Part shown: positions 22,321-33,079 of the stretch, in pieces | Layout of the letters: the number at the start of each line of letters is the position of its first letter | Position numbering within the stretch: position 1 is the first letter of the stretch | Assembly (NCBI GenBank): GCA_003427395.1 | Contig: BFEA01000705.1 | Coordinates: forward strand, 518,449 to 582,448 | From: Chara braunii | Lineage: Eukaryota > Streptophyta > Charophyceae > Charales > Characeae | DNA: 64,000 bases | Direction: 5' to 3' | Notes under the pieces: model-generated | Database searches by the model: none | Told to the model about the DNA's origin: nothing | What the model saw: the letters and a program-made list of their open reading frames with translations, nothing else | Made by a program: the position numbers and the translations under genes

Positions 22321-23033
22321 ACCGCTACCCCTCGTGAAACAACGCTACTGGTCCCCAGAGGTTTTGACGTTGGAGGGAGTGGTCGTTTAAATAAAAAAAA
22401 TATAAGCATTGAACCCTCATTGAGAGTATGTAAAATTCTGACTTTATTTTTCTTTTTTCTTTTTTTTTCCTTCCTTCCCACACACAAACACATACCCATA
22501 TACACATGCATACATGCCCCATTTGACGCATATAAAAAACAAATACCATCAAACAAAAAATATTATTATATCTTGCTACTTGAAATTAACAACTCGTGAT
22601 CATTTATAAGTTTTTTAGCAACTACTTTATGACATGTACTTGTTTATGTCATAATCACAGATCGTGCCACACTCTACTGCTTGCAAATAAATAAAACAAT
22701 ACAAACTAAAATGCATACGCATCACATCATATATTGCTACTTGAAATTAATAACTCATGGTCATTTATAAGGTTTTTAACAACTACTTTTTGACATGAAG
22801 TGGTCTATATTCTAATTGCAGGTTATGCCACACTCTACTGCTGCAAAGAAAGGGAACAATATAAATTAAAACACATACGCATTCACATCATGACAACTTG
22901 TAACCATCGTGACCGAGCTTCGCTAAACGCTATGCACATCTTTTGTGGGCGGGTGCTCCGATGTTGTAGTGAATCTTGCATATGGTACACCCTCCGGATT
23001 ACGTGGATACAATCTCATTGCCTTAATGAAAAA
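22321..23033. other. No gene; local 180-bp duplication
   Basis: About 22570-22720 and 22735-22880 are related: CTACTTGAAATTAA(C/T)AACTC(G/A)TG, then TCATTTATAAG, GCCACACTCTACTGC and ACGCATCACATCAT. This is a diverged tandem duplication without coding potential. Confidence 0.65.
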
Positions 23034-23048
23034 CATTGGTAGCTCTTG

Positions 23049-24258
23049 TTGCCAAATAGGACCTTATGGCCCGTAGCTCTTTCATGGCCCTGAGGGGCTC
23101 TTAGAAGACACTGCCAGTTTTTTTGGTTACATTAGTCCCCCTGGGCGGGAAAGGGTTTTTTGGTACCTCTGTGCGTTCGCCGTCGGCGTAGTGGTTCGTG
23201 CACTCGCCACCGACTTTGTGCTTGCGTACTCTTTTGCGGTATGGTACCCAGTTTTCGACGGTTTTTAGGACACTTTACTTTATGACAGGTCCTGAAGTTG
23301 TTCCTGTTTTTTTTTCAGGCACTATTCGGCCCTGTTGAAGGTATTGCTCATGGTACCTCGTTGAATATGACTCTTCGGCACGCGCAGTGCTGTTTCGACA
23401 ACTGCTCCAGACTATTGACTTGGCTCCGCTGGTGACTGACTCCTCTCTTCTTTCGTGAACGTGCGGACAGTTGGTACGTGGGCATTGTCGGAGCCGCCGT
23501 TTGGCTATGGTGCCAGAGCCATATCCGTACGAGAAGTGATAGCTGGAACAGTTGTGTTTGTACGAACGGAGGGGCTGCTGCTTAGCTGTTCTTCTGGGAG
23601 CGGCTCCCATCTGCGAGGAGGGAAGAGTTGCGTTGTACCTGCTTGTACTTGTCTGTTTGGTCTGTGTGTGTGCGTGTTTGTGCAGGTACCTGTGCGCTGG
23701 CCGATCAGCAGGCTACTTCACCAGCTCCGCGATAGTGCTCTGTTGCGCTGTGCGCAGCGACAGTTTTCTGGGGTTCTAAGGTGGATATGGCAGGTCTCCT
23801 GTCTCATACGATCCACTCTGTCGGGCACTTTCGTCCGATTGATCGGTGCTTCTTGTTGCTTGGTCGCCAGTGGTGCAGGGTGGGGGGGACTACGAAACTA
23901 TAAGGCTTCCATCATGATGGGTTTTGGTTCCTGCTATCTCGCGACTTGGAGAAGGGTAGGTGTAGGGTAGTTTAGNCGGGGGCAAGGCATGCGGTATGGC
24001 CTCCTGAGTAGTGATATCTCCAATCTTCTTGGACTCATCCCCCTGAGGAGTCCACTTGCGGGGTGGACGAAACGCGTCGGGGAATTNCCGCGTTAATGTG
24101 GTCTTTGTGATGATTGATATTGCTCTGTTATTTGAGCTGTGCGATTTTCATACGTATATATATGCGTGTGTGTTGGAGCATTTTTACTTTGAGAATCTTT
24201 GCTATCCATCCTCATGCGTCCGCTGTCTGTGCCGGGCAACTTGGTCTCTTAATCTCTG
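23049..24258 (+). repeat. Pseudo-LTR, left copy
   Basis: Matches 28354-29675 closely from TTGCCAAA(T/C)AGGACCTTATG to TTGGTCTCTTNATCTCT. The repeat includes a stop-rich region, a hammerhead ribozyme at 24037-24083 and a (TA)-rich stretch near 24155. Two ambiguous bases (23976 and 24087) lie inside. It ends where the element's internal region starts. Confidence 0.9.
24037..24083 (+). ncRNA. Hammerhead ribozyme, left pseudo-LTR
   Basis: Core CTGAGGA (24043-24049) fits CUGANGA. Stem II GTCCAC/GTGGAC (24050-24055, 24063-24068) is closed by the 7-nt loop TTGCGGG. GAAA follows at 24069-24072. Minimal stem III is one C-G pair plus the A-U pair, closed by a 2-nt loop (24072-24077). The cleavage triplet GTC ends at 24078. 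Stem I pairs TCCCC (24038-24042) with GGGGA (24079-24083). All catalytic core positions are present. A short stem III is typical of retroelement hammerheads thought to act in dimeric RNA. Self-cleavage would fall between 24078 and 24079. Confidence 0.92.
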
Positions 24259-24472
24259 ATATCCGTGACAACCTCCTATGAGGTTGAACATAGGGTGGTG
24301 GCCACGTCTTTGTGTTTAGATACGGAACGTGCTATGCTTAGGTGTGCTTTTTGGATTGAGGAGGCGGATGCGCTGATTAGGTTGATAGTAATGTTTCATG
24401 ATGATACCGGTTTGCTTAGGGTAGTGCTGAGGAAAGACTGAGATTGATATACCTGTTAGTTTGTCGTTCATC

Positions 24473-24507
<35 letters not shown>

Positions 24508-24611
24508 CCTTTTTTTTTCCTTCCTCCCCTCGTCTTCTTAGCTGGCTTGTCTCTTGAGGATTTCCGGTTATCCTACTACCAGGTTCTCCAAATCCTATCT
24601 TAATTTGTCCA

Positions 24612-24692
24612 ATGGCAGCGCAGGGAGGGAAATGTTTTAACTGTGGGGGCGACGGACACTTTGCCAAGGAGTGTCCGTCTGCACGCACATAA
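24612..24692 (+). CDS. CCHC zinc knuckle, short upstream frame of the Penelope-like element
   Basis: An ATG at 24612 opens 26 codons containing C-F-N-C-G-G-D-G-H-F-A-K-E-C, a perfect CX2CX4HX4C knuckle (Cys codons 24633-24674), then TAA at 24690. Such knuckles bind nucleic acid in retroelement Gag-like proteins. The long frame that follows starts inside it in another phase, so one small frameshift probably separates the knuckle from the rest of the original protein. Confidence 0.75.
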   Translation: MAAQGGKCFNCGGDGHFAKECPSART

Positions 24693-27600
24693 CAAAACGC
24701 ATAGGGAATTCTACTCCGACGAATACCACTCCAGCCAGGAACTTCTGGATGCCGCGCAGAGCTCCAGAAGACACGGAGAAGAAGGACTTTTTGCGTCAGC
24801 TGATTAATGAGAAAAAGGAGAAGCACACTAGGAAATGGGAAATGAATGAGAGAAAGAAGATGGATGAGATGATCAGACAGGAAATTGAGAGGAATTCGGC
24901 GGCGCTAGAAGCTAGGGTCATGACTCGAATTGGGAGGCAGTACCTGGTTTCGAGGGACGAGGCTAGAAGGGAGGAGCTTCGCTCACCGGTGGTCCGTACG
25001 CTGGCGTCTGCGTACAAGGGGAAGGATTATGGTGACTATTCTGACAAAGGTTTGAAGGAGATAGAGGACGAGATAGCTATGTTGTACGAGTTGCGTGAGA
25101 AGAAACGGAAGGGCAAAATGACTATGGACGGTTCGCAACGCGGATTTCAGCGGCCATTGTTTAGAAGTGACAAGGGTTCTTTGGATGACTTGCCTGCATC
25201 TGGTGAGACGTCGAAGCAAGGGGAAGGACGTGGGAGAACTAAGGTAGCAGCGGGGAGTGGAACGGAAGGAGTGTTGACATTCGTGCTTGCTCAAAGGAAG
25301 TTGCTGATGGTAAAAAATAAGGATCAGTTGAAAGTTATTTGCGGTCATCAAGGGGTGCAATATACAACCAAGGCACCGACCATTGAGAAGATTATCGAGG
25401 TCCGTACCAAGCTCGCCTATGAAGGCCTTGTCTTCGTGCCTGCCACTCCGGGATCTCGGCTAGAAGAAGAGCACACGCCGTTGAAATGAATTGCTAGGTT
25501 TTCCAGGTTCATGCTTTGGAAGAATCTGCTGCAGTGTATGGAACTCAGAAATAAGGCATGGGAGCTTGGGTGTCCCTCTAGACTACGGGCTTTGTACGAT
25601 AAATGTGCTACTCTATGTTTTGTAGCGCTTTCTTTTCTGGGTGAGATCGTTTGGATGTCCAAGTTTCGCTCGCTTCTTCTACGTGTCGACTGGGCATCTT
25701 GGGATACTGGTCCTGTGGTTTACCTTCTCTCCTCTCCGTGGTGTAAGGTTCAATACATTAGTTGTTCGGTACGAGGCATAATCTTACGGTGGGGGGAACA
25801 CATCCGTACGGTTAGGTCCCATGGCCTGGGAGCTTGTCCCAAGCTCTATCGATGGTTGCGAGCAGTTGGCATATGAAAATATGTCACGGTACCGTTGGTA
25901 AATGGGGCTGTGGCTGTAGATGCGGCAGAGAGAATCCTTATCAGGAGTTTCTGTCCGATTCTCAACCACATAAGAAAGGTAAGATCGCACCCAGAATGTA
26001 TTCGTCCTTGTCGTGGGAAGAGGGTGGGCAAGTTGACTAAGGTTGTTCGTATTGAGATTTTGAAGTTCCGTTTGTCGGATGGTCCTTGGCATGTTAGCCT
26101 TCTCTTTTTGTTACACACTTTACTAGGATCTAGGAAGCGGGGTGTGGTTATTGAATCCGCGGTGGGCAATCTGTGGGCTGATGGTTGGGCTCTCCTCCGA
26201 CGGTGTTTTGGTTATTTTAGTGTCGAGATTGGGTAATTTTCTTTCTATCTCAAGGAACTGAAGGAGACATTACAGGGTGGTGGGAGTTGGTGTTTTCGTT
26301 CGGTGGTTTTTACCCCTAATGAGAGAATGTTTTGTACGAATCAGTTGCGTTTGTTGTTGCAACAGTCGTGGAGACAACGCTTGCTGAGATTTAAGTCTGT
26401 TTGTTTTTTGGTTCGATGGTACAAAGTCATTCGTGGGTTTTCAGGTAAGGCCACACGCACTTCCCTGCGGGGGGTACTGGCGCGATCTATTAAACGCAAG
26501 ATTGGTTTAGATTTGCGTCTTCGTATCGTAATACGTATGCCTTATGATCATCGACTAGTGTCATCCAGGGTGCATTCTCTGGTTCTTCGTGTTATAGATT
26601 ATTCGGTTTTTCATAATTCTATTAAGGACATAATTAAGAGAAAGGTGCGCTTTGTTTGGAAGAAGAACAAGTCCGTTGCTCATTATCTTTGGTCGTTTCA
26701 CAAGGCTCTGGGTGCAGACGGGTCTGTACAGTGTGTGTGCCACTTGGAACCTACCTGGGGTAGATATGGTTTTCATGTTCGCGCTAGGATAGGTTGTGTC
26801 CCTCAGATCCCGTTGTTTCTTCGGAACTTGCGGAGTATCCCTCGAATTTGTCCGAACCAAGGTGTAGGTGGGTTGGGTAAGCAGTTAGTTGTGGTGGCCT
26901 CCTATCTTAAATCTACCCTGTTTTTTTAGCTGTCTGATCTACTGGCGTGCTGGAACTCGGGTGTGCATGATGATTCTGGCTATAGGCGTTTGCAGGACTG
27001 GGTCATTAGGCTCCGAGCATTTGTCTACGTTCCGGTGGATAGCAATATCGGGGATACCTCGGTCCTTTGTCTGGTTTTGTATAAGCATTACTCGTTTATG
27101 ACTTTCAACTGGAACCCTTCTTTTGCCTCGGCGGATATGAGTGACAGCCAGTTGTTCGTTCGTATGAAAACGGATTTTGAAGGTGACAGTTTGAGTTGGT
27201 TGGGGAAATGGGATCTTGCTGGACGCTTCGGTAATGTTTATGTACTTCTGAAACACAAGGACTTGACACGGTGGAGGCCTATCTCGCCCACTTGTGCCGA
27301 GCCCACGAGGGTAGCCAGTGGAAGGGTGGCGAGAGCGTTGAATTGCCTTTTGTTTTCTTTGCCAATGTATTCGTCGTTCAATTTACGGGCTGTCATGGAT
27401 TTTCCTGCAGGGCTGCAAAGGATGGATGGCCGTTTTCGATCTGTTCCCGGGTATGTTGATGTTATATCCGCATCTTTTGACATAAAGGACATGTTTGTGT
27501 CCTTACCCCATCCCAATATTCTGACCGCGATCAACTGGCTTCTGGGCCTTTTCGATCGCCGGGGGTGTAAAGGGGTAAAGGTGGCTAAACGTGGCAAAAA

Positions 27601-28354
27601 GGCATGGTTGTCCTTTGGTGGGTCCAGGGATGAGTGTGTCTCTGTGTCCTTGCAGATGATCCGGCGTATGGTGGAATTCGACCTCAGATTTACCTTTATA
27701 TATGTGGGAGGGCAACTTTTGCAGCAAGTTATAGGCGTCCCCATGGGCAAAGCGTCCAGTTGTCTTATTGCTTGTATTCTCTGTTCTAGCGCTGAATGAA
27801 AGTTCTTGCGGAGTCTGGGTGCAGATTGTAGGTTGGTCCACGATTTTCAGATTGTTGATGACGTTATCATCTTTGTTGTAGTTTCTACGTTGACGGACCT
27901 TGTTCGAGCACAGACAATTTTGGTTGAGTTCTGTGAATGTTATGGGACTGTTCTCCGTTTGGTTCGCACTGATGATGGGAGCGGACACAGGACGTTCGTA
28001 GGGATTGAGGTGTTTGGGCACGGGGTTACTTGCCGGATCGTGTGTGTGGTAAAAAATGAAACGAGTCTCTGGGAATCCGGGGAATTAGTTTTTGGCAGCT
28101 TTCCGGACTATGATTCGTATTCGTGCAAAAGGGCAAAGATTGGGGCGATTGTGAGCACCCTCTATTGTGTATTCACACTTTCTAGTGACTCATGGGGCCA
28201 GCACCAAGCATTGCTGGCCGTTAGAAGGGAGCTTTTGATGAGGGGTTATCCGCGGCGTTTAGTGACAACGACGTTTCGGTCATTTGGGGCAAAGCTGCAG
28301 GTCGAGGCGACTGAGATGGTTGCTGCTTCGGTTCCATCGAGGGTTTGGCTCTGA
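24671..28354 (+). pseudogene. Penelope-like polyprotein: GIY-YIG-like region then reverse transcriptase, five in-frame stops
   Basis: All parts lie in one reading frame. 24671-25489: lysine/glutamate-rich helical region, ending in a SAP-like segment (KDQLKVICGHQGVQYTTKAP). 25700-26040: GIY-YIG-like pattern (VYLL near 25718, then KVQYIS, RGIILRWGEHIR, AAERILI); the YIG glycine is serine here. 26900-28060: reverse transcriptase with motif A SFDIKDMF (Asp near 27479), motif B QQVIGVPMGKASS (27720-27757) and motif C QIVDDVIIF (Asp-Asp 27857-27862), so the catalytic aspartates are intact. Stops are TGA 25487, TGA 25874, TAA 26234, TAG 26927 and TGA 27797; each could come from a single transition. 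The protein would copy the element RNA and nick target DNA. Confidence 0.85.
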
Positions 28355-29675
28355 TTGCCAAACAGGACCTTATGGCCCGTAGCTCTTTCATGGCCCTGAG
28401 GGGCTCTCAAAAGACATCGCCAATTTTTTGGGTTACGTTAGTCCCCCTGGGCGGGAAAGGGGTTTTTGGTACCTCTGTGCGCTCGCCGCCGGCATAGTGC
28501 TTCGTGCACTCGCCACCGGCTTTGTGCTTGCGTACTTTTTTGTGGTATGGTACCCAGTTTTCGACGGTTTCTGGGACACTTTACTTTATGACAGGTCCTG
28601 AAGCTGTTCCTGGTCTTTTTTCAGGCACTATTCGGCCCTGTTGAAGGTATTGCTCATGGTACCTCATTGGATCTGACTCTTCGACACGCGCAGTGCTGTT
28701 TCGACACCTGCTCCAGACTATTGACTTGGCTCCGCTGGCGACTGACTCCTCTTTTCTTTCGTGAACGTGCGGACAGTTGGTATGCGGGCGTTGCCGGAGC
28801 CGCCGCTTGGCTATGGTGCCAGAGCCGTATCCGTACGAGAAGTGATAGCTGGAACAGTTGTGTTTGTACGAACGGAGGGGCTGCTGCTTAGCTGTTCTTC
28901 TGGGAGCGGCTCCCATCTGCGANNNNNNNNNNNNNNNNNNNNNNNNNNNNNNNNNNNNNNNNNNNNNNNNNNNNNNNNNNNNNNNNNNNNNNNNNNNNNN
29001 NNNNNNNNNNNNNNNNNNNNNNNNNNNNNNNNNNNNNNNNNNNNNNNNNNNNNNNNNNNNNNNNNNNNNNNNNNNNNNNNNNNNNNNNNNNNNNNNNNNN
29101 NNNNNNNNNNNNNNNNNNNNNNNNNNNNNNNNNNNNNNNNNNNNNNNNNNNNNNNNNNNNNNNNNNNNNNNNNNNNNNNNNNNNNNNNNNNNNNNNNNNN
29201 NNNNNNNNNNNNNNNNNNNNNNNNNNNNNNNNNNNNNNNNNNNNNNNNNNNNNNNNNNNNNNNNNNNNNNNNNNNNNNNNNNNNNNNNNNNNNNNNNNNN
29301 NNNNNNNNNNNNNNNNNNNNNNNNNNNNNNNNNNNNNNNNNNNNNNNNNNNNNNNNNNNNNNNNNNNNNNNNNNNNNNNNNNNNNNNNNNNNNNNNNNNN
29401 NNNNNNNCGGTATGGCCTCCTGAGTAGTGATATCTCCAATCTTCTTGGACTCATCCCCCTGAGGAGTCCACTTGCGGGGTGGACGAAACGCGTCGGGGAA
29501 TTGCCGCGTTAATGTGGTTTTTGTGATGATTGATATTGCTCTGTTATTTGAGCTGCGCGATTTTCGTACGTATATATATGCGTGTGTGTTGGAGCGTTTT
29601 TACTTTGAGAATCTTTGCTATCCATCCTCATGCGTCCGTTGTTTGTGTCGGGTAGCTTGGTCTCTTCATCTCTCA
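28354..29675 (+). repeat. Pseudo-LTR, right copy, with assembly gap
   Basis: Direct repeat of 23049-24258. It starts at the stop codon of the polyprotein (TTGCCAAACAGGACC) and ends near TCTCTTCATCTCT. A run of 485 N (28923-29407) replaces the part that spans 375 bp in the left copy, so the gap length is only an estimate. Frames crossing the N run are meaningless. Confidence 0.9.
29453..29499 (+). ncRNA. Hammerhead ribozyme, right pseudo-LTR
   Basis: Same structure as the left copy and identical through the core: CTGAGGA at 29459-29465, stem II 29466-29471 with 29479-29484, GAAA at 29485-29488, GTC ending at 29494, and stem I TCCCC/GGGGA (29454-29458, 29495-29499). Two sites 5,416 bp apart (with the gap as drawn) would release a unit-length RNA from a tandem transcript. 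Confidence 0.92.
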
Positions 29676-29694
29676 TCTCATTGGTAACTCTTGT

Positions 29695-31680
29695 GTTGTA
29701 TAATGTTGTGTGTATGCGTTTATATATGGGTTGTGACAAGACACTTCCTGCATCATGCTGCATGCCTAGTGTGCATCCGTAGTTTGTACAAACCTCTTTA
29801 CAGTTTACATAGTGTCGCTTGGGGTCCTTTGTAGTAGGAGTTTAGCTCTTATGTTTTCTCGTACCCCCTTTGGGACTGAGTAGTTATAGATCAATCAGTA
29901 AATTATTAAATTCTCTTAAAATTCTCGTAGTCAAAGCTAAGTAATGCCGCCGGTATTTCAATTTATTTTGTATACTGGCACAAGGGACGTTGGGCATAGT
30001 TCCCAACATGTGTTGCTCCCATGACGTAAAATAAGGCATGGATTGTGGTTGACAACAACATGAGGATTAGGAGCGACAACAGGGAAGAAGCCTACTTGCA
30101 AGGCGTCGTGCACATATTATAAACAAAACCAAGATATATGAGATATAACCTAATGCAACTACGACCAGCTCGTCCACGACTCTAAGTCGATCATAGGCAT
30201 AAGAGATAAAGTCGTGCATATGCTAGTCAAGATAGAGGATAGCAGAAGACCCATTATGGGAACAGAAGGCGTGCTTACCACAAATTTATGAGAATAAGTA
30301 ACGTGATTAGGGCAAGACTAGGTTCAAAGTGGGGTGGCGAGGTAAGTGGGAAGTGCCCCTACTGGGTTCGGGGCATGTACGGTTGAGACTGACCCTGACC
30401 AGGTTGACCAAGTGAATGTGTGGAGTGAAAAAGTGATAGTGTACGATGTATTAAGGGAGAAGTGAGTGTGTGGCGACTCACACCTGAGTCTAAGTTTGAG
30501 GAGGACATTGAGTGACTTTTGAACTTCTCTCGAAGAAGGCGAACTTGGTGATGAAGTAGCATGACTGCATGACTACTAAATTGTATATTGATCTTCAACA
30601 GTGACATGAGCCACGGGGGTGTATATTGGTCGAGAGTATACCCTCCTAGATTGTTAGGTACACTAGAGTAAAAATTGTTAAATGGGTGGGGAAAAACACA
30701 AGGAGGGGAAAACGAGTTATTCTTCATCTCAAGAGTTTGGGCCACATAGGTAAGTGTCGAGTAACTGGAGGATGCCCATGCATGAGTGCATTGCGCTGCA
30801 TGACCTGATAGGGTATGTTGAATTTCTTTTCCGACTCTCTGTGATGTTGGCTGGTGTGGATGTCTTTATGAACTGCTCTCTCACCTGATGGTGGATGGAT
30901 GAAAGTATCTTGATTTGTATTGCTTATCCTTCTATAGTGCTTTCACCTTTTCATGTTGAAATTGATTAAAGTTGAGTAGGGAACATATATGCTTGTCTTT
31001 TTATTTTAGTACCTAGAGTTAGGATTATAATGCATAGTTTGGTTCTCTCTTTTCCTGGAGTAAAGGCTCCTTCTCTTTCGGAAGAGGTCAGGGTTGTCGG
31101 CCTACCTGGGAGCAATGAGACCCTAACACATCGAGAAAGGAACTTGCTTGCTACCTTTTCTAGTGCCGCATCAAACAACTCTCTTACTTGCTAAAAATCA
31201 ACGACACACTAGAACGAGACATTCACTTGCAAACGAATCTTGATTGTGTTCTTCTGCAAATCTTGACACTAGGTTTGATGCTTGGCTCACAACTGCCTTA
31301 CTCCGTTTAATCTCAATTACCTCATCTGTATTATGTCATGCATCCGATTTATCTCTTCTTTTTCTGATATACGTTACATTAGGAAAGAGTGGATCTTGTG
31401 CGTAATCTGATCGAACGGGGTCATTGGATCAAATCTCTATTGTTGTTATTATTATTCTTGTTGTCGTTGTTATCATTATTCAATCTAAATGAATTGTTGT
31501 TCGAGCTAGGAGTTCTATCATTTTTTTATTACGCTTATCTAGTTCTTGATTTGAGTTTATCTCAATATCCATTGACACACAACCTCATAAGAGAGAGAGA
31601 GAAAAGAGGAAAAAAAACTGCGTTTTTCTTGCGAGGATAAGGACTGGGAAGAAGTGTGTTCGCCTTAAAACAATAAGGGA
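29695..31680. other. No gene supported; relic of a short double-hairpin element at 29984
   Basis: A tail-less relic at 29984-30020 (GGGACGTTGGGCATAGTTCC, then CAACATGTGTTGCTCCC) belongs to the family at 49.1 and 59.3 kb. A minus-strand frame of 128 codons at 30359-30745 is Ser/His/Leu-rich, without a recognised domain; I cannot exclude that it is retroelement debris. Confidence 0.5.
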
Positions 31681-32125
31681 GAACACTCACCTTGAGAAAC
31701 TTATTGAATCTTCTTTTGGTTTACCCAATGTTGGTGAAATTTCCAATGAGACTAATATGGCGTTGGCAATGACTTAAGAATGACTGAAGGCTATGAAGGA
31801 GGCTGTAATAAATGAAGAGGACCGATAACTTTATGAAGGACTCTATGACAAAGTTGTGAAAAATGAAAAGGATGCGGAGGAGAGTAAGAGGAAAGATAAT
31901 ATTGCTGCCCGTGATGCCATCTTTAGGACTGTTCTTGCACTGACTGATGAGGAAATAAAAAAGAAGACGACCCTACTTCTTAGAGCCTTACTGGAAGTAC
32001 GGGCTCTCGATGACCTTCCAAATATGGTACCTTGGTTGTTTGACCAAGTGCAAGAGTTGCAGGATGACATGATAAAGATGGTCGAGGAGCACCGTGACCA
32101 GCCGCATAAATTTACAAATTTGTAG
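31680..32125 (+). pseudogene. Gag-like retroelement debris
   Basis: Translating + between 31690 and 32125 gives a largely helical, charged stretch (for example ARDAIFRTVLALTDEEIKKK, LDDLPNMVPWLFDQVQELQD and DMIKMVEEHRDQP) broken by stops at places where Gln would fit. The style and decay resemble the gag region of the gypsy element at 58.7 kb, but I see no diagnostic motif. It may belong to the same dead element as the integrase relic at 38.4-39.5 kb. Confidence 0.35.
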
Positions 32126-33079
32126 TGGACTCTGACAAATGATCCCCGTTCCTTACTTTCTATGACCAATGCCGTTGCTATCCACACCACTAATACCTCT
32201 TCGACTCTTCTACATCTATAAGTGTAATGGCCGGTCAAGTTAGAACTGCATCAGGTGCAAATTATAGGACTGCTTCAGAAACAGCTAACACCAGAAATTA
32301 TGCGGTAGCTCTAGGCCCGCGAGAAGGATCAACAATCGCTGGTCTCTCTTTTACCACTCTCCAAGTTGATAAAAGAGTGACACAACTCCTCGCCGATATA
32401 ATGAGAAAGTTGATGTAACCTCTTGGTATGCTCATATGAGAGTATACTTCAAGGTGTCATGAACACATGGATCTGATAAATCCGTGATTTTGGGTACCCA
32501 CTTGCAAGTCCCTGTCGTAAACTCCATGGACGGTAAGGTTGCTGAGGCAACTTATCCTGGACATGACGGGGTTGTTTTACAACCAACCCCGCGACCACCA
32601 TAAAAAAAGTATTGATTAAACGATATGAACATTCACATGTTGTCCTGAAGACCAATACTACAATTTTGCCTATGAAAGACAAAACATCGATAAACACTAT
32701 GAAAACCCTGGAACAAAAGTATGATAAATTCTTCACAACTCACGGTTTTGAGATGAATGTTGCCATGAGTTTGGAGTATATTCGCGCTGTCGGTACCCTT
32801 ACAAGGGTATCCGCCCTGGTTTTTGCAGGCGATAGAAAATAAGTTTGGTTTAAAGTTCAAGCATACCGCGCGAGGCGCGACGGTGTCTGTGGTTTGCGTT
32901 GATTGAATGGTTGACTAGAGTAGAGAGTGTGTGGACGCGCAGATTTGAGGTGCGCGTGATCTTTTTGTTTTTGATTGAGGATTGTGAAAGTTGGCGTAGT
33001 TGCCGAGAAGATTTTTGTCTCTGATTAAAAAGATTCAATCTCATGATTGATGCGCTTGCTTGTGACTTGTGCGTACGTG
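32126..33079. other. Uncertain retroelement debris
   Basis: Short frames at 32227-32418 and 32612-32842 continue the same AT-rich, stop-broken style. No motif recognised. Confidence 0.3.

Larger units (their letters stand above)
23034..29694 (+). mobile_element. Near-complete Penelope-like retroelement with hammerhead ribozymes
   Basis: Direct repeats (pseudo-LTRs) at 23049-24258 and 28354-29675 enclose one long frame containing a GIY-YIG-like region followed by a Penelope-type reverse transcriptase. Each repeat carries a hammerhead ribozyme. CATTGGTAGCTCTTGT (23034-23049) and CATTGGTAACTCTTGT (29679-29694) flank the unit and look like a 16-bp target duplication with one change. Tandem pLTRs and hammerheads are established features of Penelope-like elements. 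A nuclease placed N-terminal to the RT is established for the Chlamys/Naiad type found in green algae and other eukaryotes. The low divergence between the repeats and the small number of disabling stops suggest a recent insertion. Confidence 0.85.

Noticed and set aside
24416-24826. 136-codon minus-strand frame inside the Penelope-like element
   Set aside because: It is antisense to the knuckle region and includes a poly-Lys tract from a T run.
28761-29454. Frames of about 190-220 codons on both strands
   Set aside because: They are open only because the 485-base N run is read through; no real coding sequence.
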